Source of the DNA: Chloroflexota bacterium
GTDB lineage: Bacteria > Chloroflexota > Limnocylindria > P2-11E
Direction: 5' to 3'
Assembly: GCA_005881885.1 (NCBI GenBank)
Contig: VBDX01000147.1
Span: forward strand, 1 to 54,518
Length of the DNA: 54,518 nucleotides
Translations under genes and position numbers: made by a program
The notes under the pieces: model-generated
Databases searched by the model: none
What the model was told of the DNA's origin: nothing
What the model saw: only the letters and a program-made list of their open reading frames with translations
Shown: piece by piece, positions 21,040 to 30,034 of the stretch
How positions within the stretch are numbered: the first letter of the stretch is position 1
Layout: the number at the start of each line of letters is the position of its first letter

Positions 21040-21450
21040 GTGCTCATGCCAGACGACGACGTCAAAAAGAAGGTCGTCGTGATCGGCGAGGACGACGAGC
21101 CGATCGCGACGCTGCTTCGTGACTCGATCAACGACGAAGACGGATACCAGGCGGTGGTGGTGTCGGACGGCGCTCTGGTGCTCGAAACCGTCCGTCAGGT
21201 GCACGCGGACCTCCTCATCCTCGACATCATGATGCCGGGGCTGAGCGGCTTCGAGGTGTTCGATCGGGTCCGGGCCGACCCCGAGATCCGAGAGATGCCC
21301 GTCCTCTTCGTGAGCGCCGCGTCCCCGCAGTTCGAGGCGGAATTCACGGAGCGCGGCATCACGGACATTGTTTCGAAGCCGTTCGATCTCAACGATCTCC
21401 TGGATAAGGTCCGCGTACTCTGCCCGAGCGATGCTCGAGGCAAGACCTAG
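21040..21450 (+). CDS. Single-domain response regulator (CheY-like)
   Basis: The protein is a receiver domain of about 136 residues with no output domain. Visible residues are the acidic cluster E17-D18-D19, phosphoacceptor Asp62 (LLILDIMMPG), Ser92 and Lys113 (IVSKPF). It probably relays phosphate or acts by protein contact. The start could be GTG 21040 or ATG 21046; no clear ribosome site decides. It is divergent from the ECF sigma gene with a 44-bp gap, and its 3' end overlaps the phosphatase gene by 20 bp. Confidence 0.88.
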   Translation: MLMPDDDVKKKVVVIGEDDEPIATLLRDSINDEDGYQAVVVSDGALVLETVRQVHADLLILDIMMPGLSGFEVFDRVRADPEIREMPVLFVSAASPQFEAEFTERGITDIVSKPFDLNDLLDKVRVLCPSDARGKT

Positions 21451-22243
21451 CCCGCGGAACCGCGCGCGTTACGCACGTCTCGCGCGAGTCGCCGCCCAGA
21501 TCGTGGTCACAGTCGGAGAAGCCATTGCCGTAGAAGACACGGCGATCATCACACGCAAGCGAGGCCGCTCGAATTTCGCCACCGCGGCGGATCACGCCGC
21601 GGAAAAGGCGATCGTCGCGAAACTCGCGGACTTTGACCGGAGCATTCCTGTCCTCGCCGAGGAGAGCGTGCGCAAAGAGCTGCCCAGCGCCGAGCGCCTC
21701 TGGGTCGTCGACCCGATAGACGGAACGCTGAATTACTCGCGGGGGATTCCGTTCTATGCCGTCGTGATCGGGTATGTCGAGGATGGCCGGACCCGCGCGT
21801 CGGCGATCTGCGCTCCGCGCACGCGCGAGACATTCGTCGCGTCGGAAGGAGCGGGTGCGACCTTGAATCGAGCCCCGGTACACGTCTCAGACGTCAGGCG
21901 CCTTTCGAGCGCGCTGGCTGTCGCGGCGCTCTCGTACCGGGTCATGAAGGACCGTCGGCCGAGGACTGTGGCGCTCGCGGCGGCGTGCGCTGGAATGCGT
22001 GACGTCGGCTCCGCGGCGCTGGGGATCGCGTACGTCGCCATGGGTCGCTTCGACATCTTTGCCCACGAGTACCTCTCACCGTGGGACGTGGCCGGTCCCG
22101 CGCTTATCGCGCGCGAAGCGGGCGCGGCGGTGCTGTCGCTCAAGACCGGCCGCGACGCCGCGTGGAACGAGCGTCAGATCATCATCGCGAACCCGACCCT
22201 CGCGCGCGCGGCGATCAGCCTGCTGATGAAACCTAGAATGTGA
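21431..22243 (+). CDS. Inositol monophosphatase-family phosphatase
   Basis: This is a Mg-dependent sugar-phosphate phosphatase of the IMPase/FBPase superfamily, 270 residues from ATG 21431. Metal-site motifs are in order: Glu in VLAEESV, then VDPIDGTLNYSRG (the D-P-I-D-G-T signature), and the C-terminal SPWDVAGPALIAREAG (W-D-x-A motif). The substrate might be inositol-1-phosphate, fructose-1,6-bisphosphate, histidinol phosphate or PAP; sequence alone does not decide. The start lies inside the response-regulator gene (20-nt overlap), which argues for co-expression. The tRNA-Leu gene begins 5 bp after its stop. Confidence 0.88.
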   Translation: MLEARPSPRNRARYARLARVAAQIVVTVGEAIAVEDTAIITRKRGRSNFATAADHAAEKAIVAKLADFDRSIPVLAEESVRKELPSAERLWVVDPIDGTLNYSRGIPFYAVVIGYVEDGRTRASAICAPRTRETFVASEGAGATLNRAPVHVSDVRRLSSALAVAALSYRVMKDRRPRTVALAAACAGMRDVGSAALGIAYVAMGRFDIFAHEYLSPWDVAGPALIAREAGAAVLSLKTGRDAAWNERQIIIANPTLARAAISLLMKPRM

Positions 22244-22248
22244 AATGC

Positions 22249-22334
22249 GCCGGAGTGATGAAACTGGCAGACATTAGGGACTCAAAATCCCTTGGGCCGA
22301 AAGGTCCGTGAGGGTTCGACTCCCTCCTCCGGCA
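22249..22334 (+). tRNA. tRNA-Leu (anticodon CAA)
   Basis: The 7-bp acceptor stem GCCGGAG/CTCCGGC closes the structure, and the discriminator is A. The anticodon arm is AGGGA-CTCAAAA-TCCCT, giving anticodon CAA at 22283-22285 (reads UUG). The long variable arm (GGGCCGAAAGGTCCG region) and the G-rich T arm with GGTTCGACT fit a class II leucine tRNA. The DNA continues ACCG, so the final CCA is not fully encoded. A TAGAAT hexamer at 22234-22239 could be a -10 element, but no -35 is evident; cotranscription with the upstream gene is possible. Confidence 0.95.
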
Positions 22335-22339
22335 CCGAT

Positions 22340-23953
22340 CTAAAGCGGCAGTTTCACCCGCACGGTCGTTCCTTTGCCGTCACCGGCGCTCTCGAGCTGC
22401 AGCGATCCACCGTGTCCTTCGGCGACAAGACGCGCGACATAGAGACCGACCCCCATCCCTGCGAACGTCGAGGCGCGCCCGGTCCCACGGACGAACGGCT
22501 GCCCGAGATTGGGCAGATCGGCAGCGGCGATGCCGATCCCCTCGTCAGAGATCCTGATCTCGGCGGTGCCGTCGCGCCCGTCCAGTGCGACACGGACCTC
22601 GCCCCCGGACGGTGAGTACTTCACGGCGTTGCCGACGAGATTCATCAGGAGCTGCTCGAGCCGGTACTGATCGCCTCGGACGCGAAGACTCTCCGGCGCC
22701 TCGACCGTGAAACGGTGTCGGCCCTCTTCCTCCGTCGCGTCCACGTACCGCTGGACGACATCCCGCGTCGTCACGGCAAGATCGAAAGATGCCGGCTCCA
22801 TGTGGAGACCGCCGCGCTCCGCACGAGAGACGGACAGCAGGTCGTTCACGAGTCCGTTCATCCGATCGACCTGACGCTCGATCGCCGCGAGATTCCGGTC
22901 CAACGACTCCAGGTCGAGCTCGGCGCCTTGCTCGCGCGATCGGCGCATCCGCGAGCGCACCAGCTGTGCGAGCGCCTTGAGCGGCGTGAGCGGCGTGCGC
23001 AGCTCGTGCGAGACAATCGAGAGGAACTCCTCTCGCTCGCGTTCGGCGGCGTGGATGTCTGTAACGTCGTGCACCGTCATCACAGCTCCGATGACTCCTC
23101 CATCATTGCCGTGGACCGGAGCGGCGTTGACGGAGAGATCGCGTCGCTGCCCCGTGCTCTTCTGTGTGATGAAGAACTCGCCGGCGCTCGTCTCACCGCG
23201 TAGTGCCCGATCGAGCGGATAGCTGCCGGCGGGCACGCTTTCCCCCGTCCGAAGCACGCGCACGTCGAGGGCATCGCGAAGCTCGGCCAGCGAGCTCATC
23301 GTGCCGATGCCAAGGATGGCCTTCGCGCCCGCGTTGGCTTCGTACCGGCCATCCGGCCACGCGATGATCACGCCTTCACCCAAAGAGTCGAGCAGATGCC
23401 GCTGCAGCTCCCGTTGTTCCAGGACGTCCGCGAAGAGCCGGGCATTGGTGATCCCGATCGTCGTCTGCGCAGCGAGGAGGTGGGCTACCTCGACGTCGTC
23501 CTCGTCGAACGAACGGTTGGCGTCCTTTGTGTAGATGGTCAGCGCACCGATCAGCTCGCCTTCACGGACAAGGGGGACGGCGAGCGCCTTCGCGAGGCCC
23601 TCCGCGCGAATCAGCGCCGCATCGCCGAGGGGTCCCTTCCGCAGGTCGAGGATGACGTGCTCGTCCGGCCCGCGGTAGGCGGCTCGGGCACGATCCATCG
23701 GGATCCGTTGCCGCGCGGCGTAGCTCTCGGAGAGGCCCTCCTGCGCGCTGATGACGAGGGCATCGCTCGTCTCGTCCCGCAACATCAGCGAGGCTGCCTC
23801 GGCCGATTCGAGACTTCGCGCCGCGCGCACGGCGGTCCGGATGCGATGGCCAACGTCGAGCGACCGCGTCATCTCCGCGGTCGCGTCGTGCAGCCTCCGC
23901 AGCCGCTCCCGACTTGCCATCTCGCTGGACGGCCGAGGCACGCCCTGTGCCAC
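22340..23953 (-). CDS. Soluble sensor histidine kinase, GAF-PAS-HisKA-HATPase
   Basis: This 537-residue protein has no membrane segment or signal peptide. It has a GAF domain at about 25-175, a PAS domain at about 180-305 (LLDSLGEGVIIAWPDGRYEANAGAKAILG), the dimerisation/phosphoacceptor domain with FLSIVSHELRTPLTPL at about 313-330, and an ATPase domain with N box NLVGNAVKYS, G1 DEGIGIA and G2 GMGVGLYVARLV. It should sense a cytoplasmic cue. The start is GTG 23953 or ATG 23920. It follows dnaE by 35 bp. No response regulator is adjacent; the two in the window are candidates only. Confidence 0.93.
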   Translation of the reverse strand: MAQGVPRPSSEMASRERLRRLHDATAEMTRSLDVGHRIRTAVRAARSLESAEAASLMLRDETSDALVISAQEGLSESYAARQRIPMDRARAAYRGPDEHVILDLRKGPLGDAALIRAEGLAKALAVPLVREGELIGALTIYTKDANRSFDEDDVEVAHLLAAQTTIGITNARLFADVLEQRELQRHLLDSLGEGVIIAWPDGRYEANAGAKAILGIGTMSSLAELRDALDVRVLRTGESVPAGSYPLDRALRGETSAGEFFITQKSTGQRRDLSVNAAPVHGNDGGVIGAVMTVHDVTDIHAAEREREEFLSIVSHELRTPLTPLKALAQLVRSRMRRSREQGAELDLESLDRNLAAIERQVDRMNGLVNDLLSVSRAERGGLHMEPASFDLAVTTRDVVQRYVDATEEEGRHRFTVEAPESLRVRGDQYRLEQLLMNLVGNAVKYSPSGGEVRVALDGRDGTAEIRISDEGIGIAAADLPNLGQPFVRGTGRASTFAGMGVGLYVARLVAEGHGGSLQLESAGDGKGTTVRVKLPL

Positions 23954-23988
23954 CCCTCACTGGGCGACCCGTCCGCCAAGGGCCGAGG

Positions 23989-26900
23989 TCAGCGCGGGAG
24001 GACGATCTCCACGACGTCGCCGCCGACCTCGCGGGCGACCGCTTCGGCCAGTTCACGCGACGGTTTCGCCCGGAAGGAAGTCTGCACCCGCCGCATCCCG
24101 CCACCACTCCGGGGAAGCTCCAGGACGACCTGAGACGTGCCGGCATACCCCGCAAGGACCACCTGGATCTTTTGGAAGAGCGCGATGGACCGGTCATAGT
24201 CCAGGACTTCCCGGAAGCGGATGAGGAGTGGAGGAGGCTCGTCCCGGGGAGGCTCTAAAGGGGACGACGACGGGGGTGGCTCCTCGGAGGAGTGCTGGAC
24301 CGTCCGTAGATGAGGACGCTCCTCGTGACTGCCTGGTCCATTACTCCGACGAGGAGTCACCCCCGTCGTCGGAGGGGTCGGCCCAGGCGAGCCGTTACCG
24401 TTCCGTTGCCCAAACTTCGCCCGCTTCGCGAGGAACTGTCTCCGCTCCTCGGCTACCCGCTTGATCTCGGCGATCCCCGCGTCGTCGAACCGCGCCGCAT
24501 GCTCGCAGAGCAGCTTCGGGTCCTCATCGCGCTGTTCGACGCGCGCGAGGACCAGGAGGATCTCATCGGTGTTCCAAAGGCTCGCCGTCCCCTCGTAGGT
24601 CCGCGGAAAGACCGTCACCTCGACGCTGCCGGTCAGGTCCTCGACCTGGGCGAACATCATCAGCTGCTTGTTCTTGGTGATGTGTTTGCGCGCGCTCGTC
24701 ACGACGCACGCGATCGTCACGAGATCCTCGCCCGCATCGCGCAGCTCCGCGAGATACGCCGTCACGACGTCGCCCATCTTCGGGGCAAGCGCCTGGAGTG
24801 GGTGCTCGGAAAGGTAGATCCCGAGAAGCTCCTTCTCCCAGCCGAGTAGCTCCCGGCGCGGCGCTTCGCCGCCGGCGAGCGGGCCGCCCAGGACCACCGT
24901 GCCGGCGAGGTCGAAGAGGCCGACCTGACCACTCGCGCGGTCGCGCTGCTCGCGCTGGGCGGTCCCGAGCGTCGCGTCCAGATTGTTGAGCTGCGCTTGC
25001 CGCGGCCCGAAGGGGTCGCACGCGCCGCACTTGATCAGTGACTCGAGGACACGCTTGTTCGCGCGCTGCAGATCGATACGCGCACAGAGGTCGTCGAGCG
25101 AGCGGAAGCGTCCACCGGCCCGACGGGCCTCGATCAGCCCTTCGACCGCGCCCTCGCCGACGTTCTTCACCGCGCCGAGTCCGAAACGGATGCCCTTCGG
25201 CGTGATCGCGAAGTCGAGCTCCGACTCGTTCACGTCTGGCGGCAGCACAGCGAGCCCCATGCGCCGGCACTCGGCGACCGCGATCGCGATCCGCTCGGGC
25301 GTCCCCATCTCGGCGGACAGCACCGCGGTCATGTACTCCGTGGTGTAGTTGGCTTTCAGGTACGCGGTGTGGTACGCGATGATCCCGTAGATCGCCGCGT
25401 GCGCGCGGTTGAACCCGTATCGAGCGAACGGTTCGAAGTCCTTCCAAACCGCCTCGATGACGTCGGCGTGCACGCCGTTGCGGATCGCGCCCGACACGAA
25501 CTTCACCTTCTGCGCGTCGAGCTTCTCGCGGATCTTCTTGCGGACGGCGTAGCAGAGGACATCGGCCTCGGCGAGCGTGAAGCCGGCGAGCGCCTGCGTC
25601 ACAGCCATCACGTCCTCCTGATAGACCATGACGCCGTACGTCGATTTCAGCACCGGCTCCAGCGTGGGATGCGCGTAGGTGACCGGCTCCTCGCCGTGCT
25701 TGCGGCGGATGTACGTAGGGATGTAGTCCATCGGACCGGGCCGGAAGAGCGCGACCATGGCCATGACGTCCTCAACGCGGTCGGGCTTGAGCTCGCGGAC
25801 GTACCGGCGCATCCCGGCCGACTCGAGCTGGAACATGCCGGTCGTTTCCCCGGATCCGAGGAGCTCGAATGTCTTCTTGTCATCGAGCGGGATGTCCTCG
25901 CGTTTGATCGATATGCCCCGGGTCTGCTCGATGAGGCGGAGCGCGTGTTCGAGGATCGTGAGGTTCCCGAGACCCAGGAAGTCGAATTTCAGGACGCCGA
26001 GCTTCTCGAGCTGCTTGTCCTCGTACTGCGTCTGGAGCGCATTCGCATTGCCCTTCGAGCGCTCGAGCGGCACGAGCTGGGTGATCGGCTCCCGCGAGAT
26101 CACGACTCCCGCCGCGTGCGTCCCCGTCGAGCGCACTAGTCCCTCGACCTTCTCCGCCAGATCGAGGAGCCGCCCGATGTGGGCCTCCTGCTCGAGGTCG
26201 CGCAGCTCGCCCGACATCCGCCTGGAATCGGTGAGGGTCGTACCGAACGGGATCGTCTTCGCCACTCGGTCGGCCTCGCCGTACGGCATCCCGAGCACGC
26301 GCGCGACGTCGCGGACGGCCGCGCGCGCGAGCATCGTGTTGAACGTGCCGATCTGCGCGACCCGGTCGGCGCCGTACTTCTGGGTCACGTACTGGATGAC
26401 CTCGTCGCGCCGGTCACCCATGAAGTCCACGTCGATATCCGGTGGTGTGAAGCGCTCGAGGTTGAGGAACCGCTCGAAGATGAGCCCGTACTTGAGCGGA
26501 TCGATGTCCGTGAGATCGATCGCGTAGTTCACGAGTGAGCCACCGGCGGACCCGCGGACCGCGGTGAGGATCCCGCGCTCCTTCGCGAAGCGGATGAAGT
26601 CCTGGACGATGAGGATGTACCCCGTGTAGCCGGTCTTCGCGATGACGGCGAGCTCCTTGTCGATTCGCTCGCGCACCTCTGGCGTGAGGGCGCCGTACTT
26701 CGCGACCGCGCCGGTCTCGGCGAGCATGCGCAGCTGCTCCTCGGGCGTCTTGCCGGCCGGGACCTCGAAATGCGGGAGCCGAAGCTCACCGAGGGGTAGC
26801 CGCAGATCGATCTTTTCGGCGATGCGGACGGTGTTCTCGAGGGCTTCGGGATCGTTCGGGAAGAGCTCGGCCATCTGGGCCGCACTGCGCATGTACAGCT

Positions 26901-27648
26901 CAGGGTGGTCGATCATCTTCAGGCGATCTGGCGTGTCGATGGTCTTCCCACTCTGGATGCAGACCATCACGTCCTGCGCCTCGGCATCCTCCGCGCCCAC
27001 GTAGTGGATGTCGTTCGTCACGACGAGCGGGATGCCCGTCCTGCGCGACACCTCGCGTACGCCGTCGTTCACCCGCTCCTGTTCGGCGATGCCATGCGAC
27101 ATGAGCTCGAGGTAGTAGTTGCCTTCGCCGAAGATCTCACGATGCTCCTCGGCGACGGCGCAGGCCGCGTCGACACTTTCATCCATCAGCGCGCGCGCGA
27201 GCTCGCCCTGGAGACACGCGGAGAGGGCTATCAACCCTTGACCGCGCTCGCGGAAGAGCTCCTTGTCCATGCGCGGCCGGTAGTAGTAGCCCTCGAGGTG
27301 GGCCGCGGTCACGAGCGCCACCAGGTTCTGGTAGCCGGTGAAGTCCTTGGCGAGGAGCACGAGGTGGAACGGCTTGCCGTGGCCTTCGGATCGCGCGTCG
27401 CGGTCGAAACGGCTCTTCCGCGCGACGTACGTTTCGATGCCCACGATCGGCTTGATGCCGGCGTCCCGGCAAAGCGTGTAGAAGTCAATCGCCCCGTAGA
27501 GCGCGCCGTGATCGGTGAGCGCCAGAGCGGGCATATCGAGCGCCTTCGCGCGGGCGACGAGGTCGGAGAGCCGCGACAGCCCGTCGAGCAGGCTGTACTC
27601 GCTATGGGTGTGCAGATGGACGAACTGCTTGGCGATGACCTGCCCCAC
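23989..27648 (-). CDS. dnaE: DNA polymerase III alpha subunit
   Basis: This is the replicative polymerase, 1219 residues. The N-terminal PHP domain keeps its metal-binding pattern (HLHTHSEYSLLDG; ALTDHGALYG; VVTNDIHYVG), so PHP nuclease activity is plausible. The polymerase core includes NYAIDLTDIDPLKYGLIFERFL and PDIDVDF with the catalytic aspartates, RGSAGGSLV, and GTHAAGVVIS. A tandem helix-hairpin-helix and an OB-fold follow. The C-terminal domain is preceded by a Pro/Ser-rich linker at about 1080-1140, which corresponds to an inverted repeat in the DNA. It starts at GTG 27648. It is not a PolC and has no DnaQ-like exonuclease insertion. Confidence 0.97.
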   Translation of the reverse strand: MGQVIAKQFVHLHTHSEYSLLDGLSRLSDLVARAKALDMPALALTDHGALYGAIDFYTLCRDAGIKPIVGIETYVARKSRFDRDARSEGHGKPFHLVLLAKDFTGYQNLVALVTAAHLEGYYYRPRMDKELFRERGQGLIALSACLQGELARALMDESVDAACAVAEEHREIFGEGNYYLELMSHGIAEQERVNDGVREVSRRTGIPLVVTNDIHYVGAEDAEAQDVMVCIQSGKTIDTPDRLKMIDHPELYMRSAAQMAELFPNDPEALENTVRIAEKIDLRLPLGELRLPHFEVPAGKTPEEQLRMLAETGAVAKYGALTPEVRERIDKELAVIAKTGYTGYILIVQDFIRFAKERGILTAVRGSAGGSLVNYAIDLTDIDPLKYGLIFERFLNLERFTPPDIDVDFMGDRRDEVIQYVTQKYGADRVAQIGTFNTMLARAAVRDVARVLGMPYGEADRVAKTIPFGTTLTDSRRMSGELRDLEQEAHIGRLLDLAEKVEGLVRSTGTHAAGVVISREPITQLVPLERSKGNANALQTQYEDKQLEKLGVLKFDFLGLGNLTILEHALRLIEQTRGISIKREDIPLDDKKTFELLGSGETTGMFQLESAGMRRYVRELKPDRVEDVMAMVALFRPGPMDYIPTYIRRKHGEEPVTYAHPTLEPVLKSTYGVMVYQEDVMAVTQALAGFTLAEADVLCYAVRKKIREKLDAQKVKFVSGAIRNGVHADVIEAVWKDFEPFARYGFNRAHAAIYGIIAYHTAYLKANYTTEYMTAVLSAEMGTPERIAIAVAECRRMGLAVLPPDVNESELDFAITPKGIRFGLGAVKNVGEGAVEGLIEARRAGGRFRSLDDLCARIDLQRANKRVLESLIKCGACDPFGPRQAQLNNLDATLGTAQREQRDRASGQVGLFDLAGTVVLGGPLAGGEAPRRELLGWEKELLGIYLSEHPLQALAPKMGDVVTAYLAELRDAGEDLVTIACVVTSARKHITKNKQLMMFAQVEDLTGSVEVTVFPRTYEGTASLWNTDEILLVLARVEQRDEDPKLLCEHAARFDDAGIAEIKRVAEERRQFLAKRAKFGQRNGNGSPGPTPPTTGVTPRRSNGPGSHEERPHLRTVQHSSEEPPPSSSPLEPPRDEPPPLLIRFREVLDYDRSIALFQKIQVVLAGYAGTSQVVLELPRSGGGMRRVQTSFRAKPSRELAEAVAREVGGDVVEIVLPR
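24265..24371. repeat. 22-bp inverted repeat inside dnaE
   Basis: Arms 24265-24286 and 24350-24371 are complementary at 21 of 22 bases (arm starts CGACGACGGGGGTG), separated by 63 nt. They lie in the linker coding region (PPPSSSP on one arm, TTGVTPRR on the other). In dnaE mRNA they would form a long stem. Confidence 0.7.
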
Positions 27649-27690
27649 GTTGCCGCTCGGGAAGCGCGGCGGTTCAGGACGAGTCTATGG

Positions 27691-28181
27691 TCAGAACGGC
27701 TTCAGCACCATGAGGACGAGGATGAGCCCGAAGCCGACGAGCTCGCCCCAATGCGATCGAGCGACGACGGGGTCCGCGAAGGCGGCCCTCAGGCTGGGCG
27801 TGAGGTCGCCGCGAACCGTCGCATCCTCCAGCGCCGCGCCGAAGGTCCGCCCGCGCGGAAGGAACACCGTCGGCACGAGCGCAAGGGTGGCGGCGAACAG
27901 AAGCAGTGAGACAAAGATCCATGCCGGCTCGTTCTGCAGCGGTCCGAGGAGCGGAAACCCGCCCGCGAGCGCCGTGGCGATCCCCGAGATGAGAACGGCG
28001 CTCGAGCCGGGAATGACCATGGTCGTCTCGAAGCGGCCCGCGAGATCGGCGAATGCGCGCGTAAGCCGGATCTCCGTCGCGCGAGTAGCGGCACCGAGCG
28101 CGTAAAAGCGCCGAGAAGCCCACCGAACATCCAGATCACACTTGCGACGTGAATCAGCTTTAACAATCCGAAGAGCGTCAC
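27691..28181 (-). pseudogene. DUF2269-like membrane protein, frameshifted
   Basis: The gene opens at GTG 28181, whose bases overlap the upstream TGA (GTGA), with VTLFGLLKLIHVASVIWMFGG. It then needs a shift at about 28108-28113 to continue as RFYALGAATRATEIRL, then AGRFETTMVIPGSS and a C-terminus ending FGLILVLMVLKPF. Joined, the two frames give about 162 residues with four membrane segments and the DUF2269-like blocks (AGRFE-MVIPGS, VFLPRGR-FGAAL, LMVLKPF). One base seems to be missing, so this is a recent pseudogene or a sequencing or assembly error. A TTTT run at the junction leaves ribosomal slippage as a weak alternative. Function of the family is unknown. Confidence 0.75.
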
Positions 28182-30016
28182 GGCCGTGACTGCTTCGTGA
28201 CGTTCACGACCACCGCACGGTGATCTGACGCGGCCAGCGCCATGACAGTGTGCGGGTTCGATCCGATGACGCCGATTCCCCAGAGATAATCGATCCGCTT
28301 GGGTGGGTCATCCATCGTCGTGGTAGGCCCCGCCGGCTCGGCGAGGTCACCAAATCCGGCCTCCCCGAGAAGTCCCATCTCCAACTCCGATGGCTCGGCG
28401 TTCATATCCCCGGCGATGATCGCTATCTTCTCACCGTCCCACTCACGGAGGATCGACCGCACCTGCTCCTGGCGGATCGCACTCGAGTCGGCGATGTCGT
28501 CGAGGTGCGTGTTGATGATGAGCACGTCGCCGATGCGCACGCCGACCGCGCCCCGAGGCTGATGCCGCAGCGAGGGCTGAGGCGCGAAATGCACGCGCTT
28601 TACGTCTGTCATTGGAAAGCGGGAGAGAATCGCGTTGCCGTAGAGGTCGCCGATGTTCGGCGCGAAGACGTACGGCATCCCAAGGCGCTCGGCGAGCACG
28701 CCGAGCGCGTCATGCTGCTCGTCGATCATCCAGCCGCGAACGACCTCCTGGAGCAGAAGGACGTCGGGCGATTCGTGCGCGATCACGTCGACGATCTGAT
28801 CGAGCGACGGTGACTGCACGGCGTTGAAGCCCTGATGGATGTTGAAGGTCATGACCCGGAACGTATTGCGCGGGTCCACCGACGCGCCAGGCGCGGGCGT
28901 GAGCAGGAGCGCCGCGAGGGGCACGCCGACGACGAGCGGTACGAGCGCGATCGCGAGCATGCGCCACGGTGGCAGACCCGCCGCCGGCACGATCAGACCC
29001 GCGACGACGACGAGCGCCACCGCCGCGTATACCGCCGGAACGTACGCCCAGAACGCGTAGAAGCCGAAGGTGGTCCCCACGAAAGCGAGCCACCCGAGGG
29101 CGAAGGCGAGGGTGACCGCCAGTGGCGAGCGCGCCGGTACTACGGGCGCCGCGGGAAGAGCCGCGGAGGCCAGCAGTACGCCCGCCCCGAGCACGAGTCC
29201 GCCCACCAAAGAGATCACGGCTGCATGGACGTACCAGACAAGGGCGGCACCCAGCGCGCAGAGGATCGCGGCGACCATCCCGCGAGGAGCAGGTCGCGAG
29301 AGGATCAGCGCACCCGACGCGAGCCCGAGCGCCACGAGGACCATCCCGAGCTCCGTGCTGCGGGCGGGCTCGGGGCCGAGACCGAGCTGGCTCGCAAGGG
29401 CGACCTGGGCCCCGTTCGTGCCTCCGGTCTCCGCCACCATGAAGACCGCGGGCAAGGCGAGGAGCGCGATCGATCCGCGAAGACCGGGTCGCGTCCACGA
29501 GCGCTCGCCGCCGAGAGCCGCCACGCCCGAGGCGAAGAAGACCAGCGCGGCGACGAGCGCGAGCGGGGCCGCGACGGTGGGCGTGACGTCAACGACAGGA
29601 ACGGAGTGGAACGCGGCACGGAGCGCGAGGTCGACCGCGAGGGCGACGGGAATCGCGATCGGTAGCGGCGAGGATCGATCCGGCGGCCGCGAGGAGTGAA
29701 GGAGGCCGAGCCACCACATACCGGCGGCGAGGCCCACGACCGAGAGCGCGAGGTCGGGGACGTTGCTCCGCGATAGCGTCGCGAGGAGCGTCGCAAGTCC
29801 GAGGATCGCGCCGCTGACCGCGACCGATCGTCGCGGGCCGAGGCGCCAGCCAAGGAGCGGCGCCAGGAACGCCGTAGCGAATGCGGCGATCGCCATGATG
29901 CCAAGGGTGCTGTTCGGCTGCCCGTAGAAGGTCAGCTGGAACGCGGACGCGAACGTTCGGATGTCGGCAATGAGGAAGAGGACACCGAGGACCGCGAAGG
30001 TCACCTCGCCGACCAT
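28178..30016 (-). CDS. Multi-pass membrane protein with C-terminal endonuclease/exonuclease/phosphatase domain
   Basis: This 612-residue protein has about ten to twelve hydrophobic segments in residues 1-370. An EEP-fold domain follows from about 385 to the end. Its catalytic motifs are all visible: FRVMTFNIHQG, LLLQEV, INTHLDD, IIAGDMNAEPSE, RIDYLWG and ASDHRAVVV. EEP domains cleave phosphodiesters in DNA, lipids or phosphoinositides; with a membrane module a lipid or envelope substrate is likely (inference). The layout recalls eukaryotic CWH43/PGAP2IP-type proteins. It follows the GAF gene by 18 bp, and its stop overlaps the DUF2269 start. Confidence 0.88.
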   Translation of the reverse strand: MVGEVTFAVLGVLFLIADIRTFASAFQLTFYGQPNSTLGIMAIAAFATAFLAPLLGWRLGPRRSVAVSGAILGLATLLATLSRSNVPDLALSVVGLAAGMWWLGLLHSSRPPDRSSPLPIAIPVALAVDLALRAAFHSVPVVDVTPTVAAPLALVAALVFFASGVAALGGERSWTRPGLRGSIALLALPAVFMVAETGGTNGAQVALASQLGLGPEPARSTELGMVLVALGLASGALILSRPAPRGMVAAILCALGAALVWYVHAAVISLVGGLVLGAGVLLASAALPAAPVVPARSPLAVTLAFALGWLAFVGTTFGFYAFWAYVPAVYAAVALVVVAGLIVPAAGLPPWRMLAIALVPLVVGVPLAALLLTPAPGASVDPRNTFRVMTFNIHQGFNAVQSPSLDQIVDVIAHESPDVLLLQEVVRGWMIDEQHDALGVLAERLGMPYVFAPNIGDLYGNAILSRFPMTDVKRVHFAPQPSLRHQPRGAVGVRIGDVLIINTHLDDIADSSAIRQEQVRSILREWDGEKIAIIAGDMNAEPSELEMGLLGEAGFGDLAEPAGPTTTMDDPPKRIDYLWGIGVIGSNPHTVMALAASDHRAVVVNVTKQSRP

Positions 30017-30034
30017 CGGCGACCGAGTATGGGG

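Noticed and set aside
24265-24371. Rho-independent terminator inside dnaE
   Set aside because: The arms lie well inside the coding frame with a 63-nt loop and no T run.
28100-28115. Programmed -1 frameshift in the DUF2269-like gene
   Set aside because: There is a TTTT run but no X-XXY-YYZ heptamer and no clear downstream structure; a missing base is simpler.
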